From Melastoma dodecandrum (Eukaryota; Streptophyta; Magnoliopsida; Myrtales; Melastomataceae): a stretch of 64,000 bases of DNA. The position numbers and the translations under genes were made by a program. Positions 1 to 12,468 of the stretch are shown here, one piece after another. Location of the stretch: assembly GCA_029817715.1 (NCBI GenBank), contig JARUPY010000092.1, forward strand, positions 27,061-91,060, written 5' to 3'. The notes beneath the pieces are model-generated. The model worked only from the letters and a program-made list of their open reading frames with translations, searched no databases and had not been told where the DNA came from. Positions within the stretch are counted from its first letter, which is position 1, and each line of letters begins with the position of its first letter.

Positions 1-3000
1 CTCCTCGGCGGCACCCCTCCCAGCCCCTGGGAGGATTTCCAATCCAACCGCAAGGTACTCGCCGTCTTCGGCTTCTGCCACTGCCCTTCCTCCCCCGACC
101 TCGACGACGTCACCCGCCAGTTCCGCTCCGTCTGCCGCTCTTACTCCTCCGCCCTCGTCCACCGCTGCTTCGCCTTCTGCCCTAGCGATTCTCAGGTCTC
201 ATTTCTTTTGGGCTTCCCCGATTATTTTTTGAGTGACCGTTCCCCTTGGCATCAGCAACGTTTGGACAATGTTAGAAAGAGTAAGCTTTGACAACAGCTT
301 GTGACTTCCTTAGTCTCTGTTTTTTTTTTGTTGTTGCAGCTGGAGGATGGGAGTAGGGAAGACCCTAATCTCAAGCTGTTCCCTCCGGCCGACTGGCGGA
401 CGCTGGAGTTCCACTTACAGACGATGATGCAGGACGTTGCCGCGTGCTTGCTGATGGAGTTCGAGAAGTGGGTCCTTCAGGCCGAGTCCTCCGGGACTAT
501 CTTGAAGACGCCACTCGACCCTCAGACGAACTTCAGTTCAGAGGAGGTTCATATTTAGGTGTCCTAAAGATTTCGGGTTTTGTTCATTATCTTCACGGCC
601 TTTTTTTTAACTGTCTGTGAAACTTTACCATTGTTTAATATCATAGAAATCAGCTTATGTTGTCACGTAATTTTAGGTAATTAAGGCGAAAAAGCGTAGA
701 CTTGGCCGTGCTCAAAAGACTATTGGGGATTATTGTCTCTTGGCTGGATCACCCGTCGATGCCAATGCCCATTATTCCACTGCACTTGAACTTGCTAGGT
801 TGACTGCAGACTACTTCTGGTATGCTGGGGGCATTGGAGGGCAGCGTGTGTGCGCTACTGGTATGATTCTGGAACCTTATAATGAGATCTTTTAGTTGCA
901 TGTATCTTTAGTAGGCGTATCTTCTCTGTTTGGGAGTTTCCTGTAGGATTTGCAGTCCTGTGACCTCCTCAATCTTGTATTCAGTTAGATCGGATGGGCC
1001 ACATCGACTCAGATTTAGTGGATGAGGTCAAGTATCGCTACAACAGTGTCATCATTCACTACAGGAAGTCGGCCATACAAGATAACGTGCAGAGGTGAAG
1101 TATCTGTTATTGCCTGAAAATTTAATTATCCATCTGATATTGTATGCCGCTTCTGATTTCTCCTGCAATGTTTTATTTTTTTAACAAAGTCCTCTTTTAT
1201 TAATCTGGTGTACTTAATTCGGCACAGAGTTTCTCCTTTGACCTTTGAGCTGGAGGCCACTTTGAAACTCGCCAGGTTCCTGTGCAGGTGAATCCAGATC
1301 TTTATTGCAACTTACCCTTTAATGTCTGGAATTGGATTCAAATTATTATCCAGAGGTGACTTTTTCCAGTAAATTATGTCTTTTGTTTTAATTCATACTC
1401 GTGTACTTACTTGTTATCTTTGATTCTTCATTTCTTGTAATTGATCGGCTTTCTCTTCCCATTATCAAAGGGACTGATTGTTTTGGGAGATGGGATATGC
1501 ATGAACAGTATGAGCATGGTCTGTTTCTCATTATCATATTCACTGGAATGCCTTTTTTAACATAACCTTGCATCACAGGAGAGAGATGACTAAGGATGTG
1601 GTGGAGTTATTGACGAATACTGCAGATGGGGCTAAATCATTGATCGATGCAAGTGATCGCCTCATATTATTTGTTGAGATAGCTCGCTTGTATGGGAAAA
1701 TTGGTTATCATCGGAAAGCAGCCTTTTTCTCTAGACAGGTGGCTCAGTTGTACTTGCAACAGGAGAACAGATTGGCTGCTGTCAGCGCCATGCAAGTTCT
1801 AGCAATGACCACAAAAGCTTATCGTATTCAAAGTAAAGCATCTTCAACTCAGCATGCCCGGGATGATGTGAGTAGTTTGATGATGCATCCATAAATTTCA
1901 TTCTCGCATTCTTTTTCTTTTATTATTTAAGAATGGTGTGGGGGACAACACTTTCTTTTTTTTTTTCTTGTCAATTCTTTTTCTTTTGTGTTCTGGTCAG
2001 CAGAAAGCTATTTTTTATGACCAAAATTATATACACATAAATAGCATAATCGACCAAAAGATGGTTGACTGTGCTATCTGTTTGAGCTTGTAATTTGATG
2101 GACTTTTCGTCATTTGAAAAAAAAAAACTAATTCTGGTGGAAAATTTGTGCTTATGCGGAGTTGCTGGTGGCCCCATGGGTATTGTAAGCTTGCATAATT
2201 GCTGTGCACGCATGACCATTAGAAGTTCATATTTTGTTTCGTTTATAGAAATGGTCAAGGTGAGGATACCTGGTGACTGTAATTGTTCCATATTAACCTA
2301 ACCATTTATCCTGTATGCCATCAAGGACAATGTATCTGGCCATGCTAACTCGAAGGTGTTGCACCAGTCCATTGTTTGTCTATTCGAGTGTCAATGGAGC
2401 ACGCTTCAGATGGTCGTGCTAAGAGAGATACTGCTTTCTGCTGCTCGTGCCGGTGATCCTCTCACTGCATGGAGTGCTGCAGCTCGGCTTCTGCGGTCAT
2501 ATTATCCTCTTATTACACCAGCTGGCCAAAATGGTCTTGCCAATGCACTGGCTAATTCTGCTGAGAGACTGCCTTCAGGGACTCGCTGTGCTGATCCTGC
2601 CTTACCTTTCATAAGGTGCTACCTAAGTGAATAGTCGATGCATCCCCGTTTTAATTACCTTTATCTATGTTTGCAGTTATGTGTGATAATATTGTGGGCA
2701 CACTCATTGATATGATCCTCCTTTTCCTTTCTTTCAGGCTGTATTCATTCCCTTTAGTCTCTTCACAGTCCGACATAGTAAAACGCAATCGGGCGAGAGA
2801 AGATTGGTGGATGGGTTCAGTTTCATCAGGGCCTTTCATATACACGCCATTTAGCAAGGGAGACACTAATGACAATAATAAGCAGGAGCTAGTGTGGATT
2901 GTGGGAGAACCTATTCAGGTGTTGGTTGAACTGGCAAATCCTTGTGGGTTTAACCTGAGAGTTGACAGTATATATCTATCTGTGCATTCAGGAAATGTGG

Positions 3001-5353
3001 ATGCTTTCCCAGTTAGTGTAAATCTTCCACCTAATTCTTCGAAGGTGGTATCCTTGTCTGGTATCCCAACATCAGTGGGACAGGTTAGAATACCCGGGTG
3101 TACAGTTCACTGTTTTGGTGTCATTACCGAACATCTTTTCAGGGATGTGGAGAATTTGCTTCTTGGAGCAGGTCAAGGTCTTGTTCTCTCTGATCCTTTC
3201 AGATGCTGTGGTTCTGCGAAGGTGAAAACTGCTCATGTTCCCACCATTAGCGTAGTCCAACCACTTCCCCTCCTTGTCCCACACATCTCCGGTGGTGATG
3301 GTTCCATTATCCTCTATGAAGGAGAAATTCGAGATGTGTGGATCAGTCTATCTAACGCAGGCACAGTGCCAGTTGAACAGGCTCATATTTCTCTGTCTGG
3401 GAAGAACCAGGACTCTGTAATTTCAATATCATATGATGCTCTACAATCCCGTCTTCCCTAAAACCTGGCGCGGAAGTAACCCTAAAAGTGACCTTGAAAG
3501 CCTGGCAGGTCGGCTCGGTGGATCCTGATATTACTGCAAAAAGTGCCTTTGGTAGCATGGGTAGGCATCACAAGGATGCCAGTGGCCCTCTCTTGGTGAT
3601 TCACTATGCAGGTACTCCTCTCCCCATTTCCCTATTTGTGCTGTGAAGAGTGATGTCTGACTCCTTGTGAAATCGTTGACAGCCCACCACCAAGCTACCT
3701 CCCAATGAGTAGCTGCTTCCCATATTCTAGCGGGAACCCAACAAGGAATAGAAAGCTTAAAAAGTAGCAATGAGATGCAAACTGTATTATCTCCGCATCA
3801 CTGTCACTTTTTGTCCATGTCCTGGAAATAACCTTCTCTGGACTTTTTTATTTTAAACGAGTATGACTCTGATTATTAGCAATCTGTAGATAGCTCAAAT
3901 GGTGACTGCTGTCACCTATTGGATCAGCTTTTCTGTATTGCTGATTATTTTACTTTTGGTTTATTAGGACCTTTTGCAACTTCCGAAGATCCTACCCATG
4001 AACCTGTCGCTGTTCCACCAGGCCGGAGACTACTCGTTCCATTACCAATATGTGTTCTCCAGGGCTTGTCCCTCGTTAAAGCCCGTCTGCTTTCCATGGA
4101 GATTCCAGCACACATTAGTGAAAAAAACCCCCTGCCAGGTTCCAAGGAGAGCCCTTCCTCTGCAGAAGCTCTTGGGTCAAGCTTTAGAATGGAAAAATTT
4201 GTTAAGATGGATCCTTTCCGGGGAAGTTGGGGACTTCGGTTTTTGGAGCTTGAGCTCTCCAATCCCACAGATGTTGTATTTGAGATTAGCGTTTCTGTCC
4301 AGCTTGACAATCCTGTGGGTGATGGGAACCAGGTTTTAGATCAAGATGGCCTTGCTGAATTTTCATACCCGAAAACACGAATCGACCGCGATTATGCTTC
4401 TAGGGTACTCATTCCACTGGAGAACTTCAAGTTACCCGTGCTCGATGAATCCTTTTTGCTGCGGGATAATCGAACTGATGGGGCCGTGACAAATGGCAGA
4501 AGCTCGAGCTTCTCTGAAAAGAATGCAAAAGCTGAACTTAATGCTTCTATTGAGAAGGTTATCTCGAAAATAAAAGTGAAGTGGCAGTCAGGGCGAAATA
4601 GTTCGGGTGAGATGAATACCAAGGATCCCATTATGAAGGCTCTCCAGACATCTGTCATGGATGTCCTTCTACCCGATCCATTGACATTTGGGTTCAGACT
4701 GGTGAAAGATGTCATCGGTAAAGATGGAGATCTGAGTGGAATGACAGCCTCTGATATGCCTGCAGAGACAACCTCTGGGAATGGTTCTGTTCTGGCCAAT
4801 GATATCACACCAATAGAAGTTTTGGTGCGAAATAACACAAAAGAGGTGATTAGGCTGTGTCTAAGCATTTCATGCGTGGATGTTACTGGAGAGAATTGTA
4901 TCGAGGATAGCAATTCTGCTGTCTTATGGTCAGGTAATCTTTCTTTCTTCAGCCTCTTAGTTGTCCTTATCAGGCCAATTTCGTTTTCATCGTGAAGGGA
5001 TGCGCATGGAGGAGAATTCCAACGATTTTTGGTTGTTTCTGCAGAGATCTTAAATTGATTTTCCTGATGTATTACAATTTTCTGAATACTTCTTTGTTCA
5101 TTATGACAATCTGTACCGAAATTCTGGACAGGGGTTCTGAACAAAAATCGTCATGGAGGTTCAGCCGCTACAAGAGACCAGACACTCATTCTCATTGCAC
5201 TTTCTGGTCCCCGGTGAGTACACTTTAGTGGCCACGTCGGTGATAGAAAATGCGAATGACATTCTGAGGGCTCGTGCAAGGACAGCGTCACATGATGAAC
5301 CTATCTTCTGTCGGGGTCCTCCATTTCATCTCCGTGTCATGGGGACAGTATAA
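1..5353 (+). CDS. TRS120: TRS120, TRAPP II-specific subunit (TRAPPC9 homologue), 5'-partial, with three frame breaks
   Basis: TRS120 is a subunit specific to the TRAPP II tethering complex, which acts at the trans-Golgi network in exocytosis and cell-plate assembly. The exons I read are 1-195, 340-546, 677-860, 985-1094, 1228-1287, 1579-1867, 2326-2615, 2738-3611, 3968-4933 and 5132-5353, all with GT-AG borders. Recognition rests on long conserved stretches, for example the block around IKAKKRRLGRAQKTIGDY in exon 3, ELELSNPTDVVFEISV in exon 9 and the C-terminal EPIFCRGPPFH. The window opens about 80 residues into the usual protein, so the start codon lies outside. The frame breaks three times: an extra G in the run 827-831, a missing C at 3456-3458 and an extra A at 5143-5147. 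Each break restores the family reading when one homopolymer base is changed. This could be assembly error or an inactive copy. The family call is very sure; whether the gene works is open. Confidence 0.93.
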
Positions 5354-6455
5354 CTCTTTTACATAATTGTCATATCATTGATGGCGACCCGGTGGAGAAT
5401 CTCCCTAGTGGAAGAGAATTTGGCAATATTGGTGCAGATATTGCTTCGTGCTTGTGATGTTTACATCATCAGAGGAATCGGTGGATGCTCTCTGGATCTC
5501 TTGACCCAAGCTCTGGCTTGATTAAGCTGTTGGTCCTCCAATATGGGGAGGCATAGATCATGCAATGCGTCGGAGGGACAAGCAAATGGATCAGGTGACT
5601 GTCCTGAGAGGTAAGTTCATGTATTCGGCATGTAAATCTTGATGGCTCGACATATAGTACTGTTTCTTAAGTGATTATTAGGCTTGGTTGCCGCATTTAA
5701 ACTTATTGAGATACTATCACAATACCGATTGATGTAGTTGAGCGCTGGCAAACGGAGACCTAAGTGCGCTGTAGGATCTACAAATCATTGTAGTCCCTTT
5801 GAAATGGCCGGCATGGTAAAAATGGACCCAGCGAGCCACTGCTCCGAGTGTTGGCCCCATACTTAGGCTCGTGGTCCAGACGGCTCTTGTCTAGATTTGG
5901 TGCTTTGGGAATTGCTCAAGAGTAACAAGAGTCAATGTTTAGGGCCACTGGATGGAATAGAGTCCTGGTGCCACATGCTTTTTCTGTAGCAATAAGGATT
6001 AGGTGACTTGTGGGTCATTAGTAGATACTTGCTCGAAAATCCCTCTGCTGAAAATTAGGCTCCGTGCCACTTGAATTGTTGGTGGAGTTGATGTCTCGGT
6101 TCATGGGAAGGCAGAAGCGATGTAGAACAGCGTGGGTCTGTGGGGGGTTTGCCGATTGAGTTGACTTACTGGTAGTAGTAGTAGTAGTAACAGAGGACAA
6201 CCGGCCCCTGGGAAGAAAGTGCATTGTGATTGTGATGATGATAATATCAAACAAAATGTTTCGATGGTTAAGGTGTAGACAAGGAGAGGGAGGGAGGGTA
6301 GGACGAGAAGTGTCATGTTGCCCCATCCATGAGGTTACTGGACGAGGAAGTGGTTAAAAGTATGTCTTTGAGTGCTCAAAGGTGGTGGTCCTAGGCCCTT
6401 ATTCCAATTCTCTCTATTTCACTCTCATTGTTTGCACTCTTCTCTTTGATGGGGG

Positions 6456-6492
<37 letters not shown>

Positions 6493-9187
6493 CCCCAACC
6501 CAATTGGGAAGAAAAAAGGGGTGGGAGGGATCTCATGCTCCTCTCCCTAATCTTATCCTAAATTCATGGAATTGAAGCCAAAATATTTAAAAAAAAGCAT
6601 GGGCATCTCCCCCCTTCGTCTCTTTCTTGAACTACTTGTCATTGACAGCATTTACCATTTCGTTTTGGGGGCGTGTGTTTGGTTTCTTCAGGATCCCCTT
6701 TTTTTTGTCATTTTTTGTGATTCTCGTGTTGTTTGAAGTAGGAAGGCATCTCATCTCCTGTGGATGTGGATACTTTCACTTATGCCCATGATGCCTTTTT
6801 TTTTCCGCACGAATCTCGTTCCGGGAAACAAAGGGAGAAAACCCGTCTCTGGTGGCCGGCCATGTGCAAGGCGAACAAACCCTGACCTGGCATTCTCCGG
6901 CTCCCTCAACGGCAAAACAAGTGTACTCTCGGACATGTTTCTATGGGATGGCTCTCATTGTTTGCGGTGACAGTGAATAATAAATCACGTCGCCTTCGCC
7001 TGCAACATATAGTAAGTAGTAGGTCAAATTGATTGGACTCAAAAGGGGAAGAAAACCAATTAATTTCAAAACAAAAATTTTGGTGGTAGAACAACAACTA
7101 TTTCGCCGCCCTCGACTATGGAATTCTGTTTCGTCTTGTCCCCCGTTTAAATTTCCTCACACCAGAAGTCATCCCCCATCCCCTCACCAAATGTTCTCTT
7201 TTATTTGCTAAAATAGTCTTTTGATTGAGATTAAATTATTTATTTATTTATTTATTATTATTATGATTATTGGGTGTATATATGAAATAATTAAACGATG
7301 TCAGGAGTCTGTGGACCCCAATGAGATTAATTAAAACTCTTCTAATCTAATCTAATCTAATCCCCTCATGCAATCAACATAGAAAGAAGAAGAAGAAAAC
7401 ACTAAACAAATAATGAAATTGTGGATGGTAATGTATGTTGTGGTTGGGAGGTCAGGGTCGCGTTGAGGTGGCAGATGGTCCATGGCTACCTTATGCTACG
7501 TCTCCCCCTTCTCCTCTCCTATCCATCCTTGCAAATTGTTTCCCCAAAACGATGACCTTTTTCTTGTACTGAAACTGATCGTTCCCTGCTTGGTCCAAAT
7601 TTAATTCAATGGGTAACGAACCGACAATAATCATAAATCATGTGAACCAACCCTTTTTTTTATCAAGATGTTTTTAAGACTTCTGTCAGGTAAGAAGGAT
7701 GTGAATTATGACATTATTAATTTAAGAACTTGCTTCCCCTCCCCCCCCATTATGTCGGCAAATTGGCCGAGAGAGAAGAGTGGGGGGATATTAAAGTAAA
7801 ACGAAAATTGAAATGTTCATGCGTGACTCGGGATATGATATCCACCCCACAGGTGGTTGGTTAATAACAACTTATCTTCAGTCGCAAAAACCCAACAAAC
7901 GATAACATCGGCTAATTCAGGCTCACCAGGACTACGATATGAAAAAATATCACATGACGCGACTGCTGTCGTTCGATTTTAGAATGTTTATATAAAATAA
8001 AATGTACCTTTATAACTTTAACTTTGGGGTTAATTTTGCTATTTTTGTTATATGATTCTATCATATGCCATAAAATTATACTGTTATTGCTTTGGCATCT
8101 TTTATATTTAAACAATTTAGGAAAAGTAAACTCATTTTTCAGTTGTTTGCTTTTGGAGAGTAATGCGCATCGCTTGCAAAATGCATGGAAATCAAAAGTC
8201 ATAATAGGATGACGTGCAAAAGTAGAAACGGTCATGCAGAAGGACGGACCAATTATGATTGCCAATAAACGAGACAATAATCTGCTTTGCCTTCAGAATT
8301 AATGCCAAACATGCGACCTTGTGAGGAAGAGGAAGGGCAACAAGGAGGATGGCATGGCATAGGAGAAGGTTGCTTTGTTTGTGTTGTTTCTTAGCCGATT
8401 CTAGGAAACTTAGTTGGCCATTTAGTCAATGCTGCTAGTTATGGGGATATTATCAAAGAAACTGGAAAGTCCTTGTCCAATGACTAAACCACACAGAATC
8501 ATCAACATTACTGCAAACATATCAAAAAACAGAAATAACAATACCAACATTACTTTCCAAGACAAACAAAGAATTGATGACTTAGGTTCCTCTTATTCTA
8601 AAATATGTACATTACCCTCATGTTGTGGTTACAAACTCATTCATCAGTCTTTTCCATACACCCCGAGGTCTACTTCGGTTCAATTCAGACATTTGGAGAA
8701 GAACAATCTCGTTTCTATTAATGTGTCCTACTTGCCAATATAATTTTTTATTTCCAAGTAAGATCGCCAACGAAGCAAACCCACGTAGAACTCGGTTTTC
8801 TCCGCGTCAACACTTAGTATCATGTCCTTAGGTCACAAAAAAAAGATAGAATCCAAAGTTAGTGATAAAAGCAATATCCTCGTAGGATTGTTTTATGTCA
8901 GTACTTAGCCTAACTTCATTTGTCATGGGCTACAAAAAGAAAGGTAAAGCTGAAAACTCTCCTCCCTTCATGTAAGTAAATAAACTCCACGACTTCTTTC
9001 ATTAAGTAAAATGAATGATTTGGGGGAACACCTCGGTTATATCTTCTCTTTCTCGGACCGCCAAAAAGGCGGCGGCTGTCGGGAAGGCGCCCCGGGGCGG
9101 GGGTCCATGGATTGGACACGTGTACGGCTTGATGGGGAGGATTTTGATAAATAATTTATATATAATTCATGTCCTACATTTTTACTT
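5354..9187. other. Intergenic region between TRS120 and the Pack-MULE
   Basis: No gene is supported here. The first part probably contains the TRS120 3' UTR. It then holds a short AGT trinucleotide repeat near 6174-6190, a 33-base C run at 6458-6490, AT-rich simple sequence (TTTA/TTA units near 7240-7270) and four tandem TAATC units near 7338-7362. Short open frames near 8430-8830 match no family I know. Confidence 0.6.
6458..6490 (+). repeat. 33-base homopolymer C tract
   Basis: An uninterrupted run of 33 C follows GGGGGGT. Runs this long are rare in plant DNA and are often mis-sized or created during assembly, so the exact length should not be trusted. Confidence 0.9.
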
Positions 9188-9196
9188 CAAAGGTTA
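9188..9196. repeat. 9 bp target-site duplication of the Pack-MULE, left copy
   Basis: CAAAGGTTA directly abuts the left TIR and is repeated exactly at 10162-10170 after the right TIR. Confidence 0.9.
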
Positions 9197-10161
9197 GGCA
9201 AAATACCGATTTTTGGCCCCAAGTATTAGCAAACTTTTCGATTTTGCAAATCGTTTAAAAATTTTTCAATTTGGTCTTAAATCGATGACATTTTTGTATG
9301 AGGCCTTATTTGTGACGGACGTTAAATTTTTGACGGAAATGTTGGTGAATTATTTACGTGGCATTGACATTAATGTTTTTTGTCGTGGAGTTACTTGGTG
9401 GGAGGAATTACGTGTTAAAAAGACAAATAGAGGGTGGCCTCGTACCCCGCCTCACCCCCCCCCCCATTAAACAAAGTTCCACACCAGATCGGGCAAAGGG
9501 CAAAATGTCACCCTTAAACTCAGCTCCCCTCGCCCTACTGTTGCTCCTCTCCGCCGCTTCCACCGCCACCCCTGCGACCACTCCTCCCCCACCTATTGAA
9601 GGTAATAAACTCGACTGACTTAACTCGACACTCAAAAGGTCAATGTATCTCGTCTTTTAAACCTCGAGCTTTTCCTGTGCTTCAGGGCTCCTGCCGAATG
9701 GGAACTTCGAAGAACAGCCTAAGCCCTCCGACCTCAAGAATACAGTCCACTAACACAGCGCGCAACTCCAACCCCACTAACACAGCGCAACCACACAAAC
9801 AGAACGCGCAACCCCAACCTCACATTGTTTAACGATTGAATCGAGCGAGGGAAGACAAAATTAAACATAACCCCGATTTCTAACCCAAACCCTATCCCCA
9901 ATTTCTTCCCCTTTCTTTTTCCTAATTTTTTATTTCCCAGCGCTTGCCACGTAGGCCAACAAATTAAGTAATTCACACGTCGGACGCCATGTAGGCTAAG
10001 GTAACGGAGGCTAATTGACACGTCGCGAAAATCTAACGTCCGTCACAAATAAGGCCTCATACAAAAGTGTCATCGATTTAAGGCCAAATTGAAAAATTTT
10101 TAAACGATTTGCAAAATCGAAAAGTTTGCCAATACTTGGGGCCAAAAATCGATATTTTGCC
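9197..10161. mobile_element. Pack-MULE: non-autonomous Mutator-like element carrying a DUF642 gene fragment
   Basis: The element is 965 bp. It has terminal inverted repeats of about 135 bp (9197-9332 against about 10026-10161) that start GGCAAAATA and continue nearly colinear through TTGGCCCCAAGTATT. It is flanked by a perfect 9 bp target duplication, CAAAGGTTA, at 9188-9196 and 10162-10170. Long TIRs with a 9 bp duplication are the hallmark of Mutator-like elements. There is no transposase inside. The internal DNA is instead the start of a host-type gene (see 9505-9750) followed by short repeated text containing CACTAACACAGCGC. The near identity of the TIRs suggests fairly recent insertion. 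Confidence 0.9.
9505..9750 (+). pseudogene. Captured DUF642 (BIIDXI-like) gene fragment inside the Pack-MULE
   Basis: Exon 1 (9505-9601) starts with ATG and encodes a hydrophobic signal peptide with a leucine run, then a Thr/Pro-rich stretch. A GT donor follows. An intron of about 84 bp ends in CAG, and exon 2 (from 9686) continues in the correct phase as GLLPNGNFEEQPKPSDLK, the diagnostic N-terminal motif of plant DUF642 cell-wall proteins. The match ends near 9748, where a stop follows immediately, so only the first few dozen residues of the mature protein were captured. DUF642 proteins are secreted and act in the wall (pectin-related roles are known for the family). This fragment cannot make the galactose-binding-like domains. 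The intron is retained, so capture was from genomic DNA and not from mRNA. Confidence 0.85.
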
Positions 10162-10504
10162 CAAAGGTTATTGCCACCAGGAATAATACCTCAACTGCTG
10201 GTCCCTCCCTGTCCCTTGATTGATTGACACGTGTCCTGGCAAACCCACCCCAAAACGAAGGTTCGCCGTGAGTGGCGCAGAAAACGTGGAGCGACGTCGT
10301 TTCTTTAAAAAATCAGCGGAACAACCCCCTCCCTCCCCTCGTGAGACTTGTATTATCCCCCCCCACTTGATTATATTATTGATATATACAACATTTTAAT
10401 TTTTGTTCCCTTTTTTTTTATTTTCACATTTCTCCGCCCATCTCGAGCTACTTTGTAATTTTCTAGAGTGAAAAAATGGCTCCAACATCTCACAGATCAT
10501 TTAT

Positions 10505-11439
10505 GGCAAAATATCGGATTTTGGTCCCAATTATCGGGTTATTTTCATCTGCGGCCACAACTTTATTTCTTTTTATTTATGGCCATAACTATGACATTGA
10601 TTTTGTTTATGGCCTCGACGTAACGCCGTTGGTGGATCTTACCTACGTGGACTAACGGCTGAACTCGTGGCAACAAACGTGGCCATCCTGTCTTTTAGAA
10701 AAAAGACAAAATATCGGATTTTGGCCCCAATGGGCTATTTTCATATGCGACCACGACTTTATTTTTTTTTAATTTATGGCCATAACTATGACATTGATTT
10801 TGTTTATGGCCTCGATGTCCCATATATAAGAGCCGTCGGGGAGAGAGGGGGAATAAATTCACAGAACAGGATGCCCATCACCATCCAAGCGAAGAACCTC
10901 ACCTTGAACATGCGATGCTGCTGCTGGGGTTGCAAGGCCACGAAAGGTTTGGTTGTGGAGTAGACAGCAGGATTAAGGAGGGTCGTGAACATCTGGGGAG
11001 GGGATTTACGGTTTTTATTAATTTGGGTTTTTTTTAAAGACATGATGGCCACGTTTATTGCCACGTTCGCACGAGAGTTCAGCCGTTAATCCACGTAGGT
11101 AAGATCCACCAACGGCGTTAGGTCGAGGGCATAAACAAAATCAATGTCATAGTTATGGCCATAAATTAAAAAAAAAATAAAGTCGTGGCCGCAAATGAAA
11201 ATAGCCCGATAATTTGGGTCAAAATCCGATATTTTTTCTTTTTTCTAAAAGACAGGATGGCCACGTTTGTTGCCACGAGTTCAGCCGTTAGTCCACGTAG
11301 GTAAGATCCACCAACGGCGTTACGTCGAGGCCATAAACAAAATCAATGTCATAGTTATGACCATAAATAAAAAATAAATAAAGTTATGGCCACAGATGAA
11401 AATAGCCCGATAATTAGGGCCAAAATCCGATATTTTGCC
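10505..11439. mobile_element. Compound MULE-like TIR element with tandemly doubled terminal repeats
   Basis: The outer ends are inverted repeats: GGCAAAATATCGGATTTTGG from 10505 and its reverse complement ending at 11439. Each side contains two tandem copies of the repeat unit. On the left these are about 10505-10705 and 10707-10820; on the right about 11030-11237 and 11238-11439. Shared blocks include the CAACGGCGTTA neighbourhood and a CATAACTATGACATTGATTTTG stretch (both read on either arm). The inner copies have lost the GGC end. The unique core (about 10820-11030) has a short minus-strand open frame I do not recognise. No clean 9 bp target duplication was found (ATCATTTAT against TTATTATTT), so the borders may be rearranged. 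Confidence 0.75.
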
Positions 11440-12242
11440 TTATTATTTTGTTCTTTTTATTTTGGAAAGGAAAGGGGAGATTTGAAAAGACAAAAAGAAG
11501 CCACACACCCACCCGCCACCTCCTCCTCCTCCTCCTCCTCCCTTTATTTGAGCAGCACTCGATGTCACGTGTTCATTTTGTTTATATACAGCTAATACCC
11601 AAAAAAGCCATACCATGATTGGTTAGGCCTCTTCTTCTTTTTGTATAATGTAATAATTTTATATTAAGTTGCTTCACTCGAATTTCAAACACCAACTGAT
11701 TGATATCTTCCTCGATAAAATTCTTTCTTTTAAAAAAAATATTATTAATAAAATGATAATGATTTAAAAGAATATAAAATGATTAATGACACACGAAATG
11801 AATTTACCCAGAGGTGCACGCGTTGCTGCTGCATTGCAAGTAGGATTAACTTAAATGATTATTTTTACCCACCAAACTTAACCAACGACGTCAAATAATT
11901 AAATTGGTTTCATATTTTATTAACCCAATTATTTACAAAGCAAGAGCTGTTAAGCATGACCAAAAAACAAATACATACGACAATGCTTACTTTAACTCGT
12001 TTATGAACATTTTTTTATATTTTATACATGATTAATTAAAAGTCGCCGAATTAAATAATTACTTAATATATAATTTAAATTATATATACAACCAACTCTT
12101 CCGAACCACCCTTCGTTTTCTCCCCTCTTTTATTTTTTTTTTAATTTTATTTATGACTGAAAGACTTTTTCTTACAACGTAGTATTTGTTATTTTTTTAA
12201 TTAATTAATTATTTAATAATAGGGGGTCCATCCAAAACATGA

Positions 12243-12290
<48 letters not shown>

Positions 12291-12468
12291 GGCTTCTTTT
12301 TCATTTCTTCCCTCTCTTTTTCTTCCTTCCATCTTCTTCTTTCTTCTTTCGTCTTCTTCTTCAACCATCGCCCCAAACGCAGACACCACGCCATGGCCCC
12401 ACTGACGTCGCCCAGCCCCCGGTGACCAAACCCCCGGCGGAATTCCTATCACCTTCCTGTCGAGTCCC
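11440..12468. promoter_or_regulatory. Upstream region of the KNOX gene
   Basis: No gene is seen. AT-rich DNA (11600-12210) passes into a pyrimidine-rich leader with a (CT)19 tract and many TTC units directly before the KNOX start codon. This stretch should hold the promoter and 5' UTR; I could not fix a transcription start. Confidence 0.5.
12247..12284 (+). repeat. (CT)19 dinucleotide tract in the KNOX leader
   Basis: An uninterrupted CT repeat lies about 185 bp before the KNOX ATG. GA/TC repeats are bound by plant BBR/BPC proteins, and a barley KNOX gene (Bkn3) is a known target through such a repeat. A regulatory role here is inference. Confidence 0.8.

Noticed and set aside
7338..7362. 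Tandem TAATC units as a telomere-like repeat
   Set aside because: Only four units, and they do not match the plant telomere repeat TTTAGGG.
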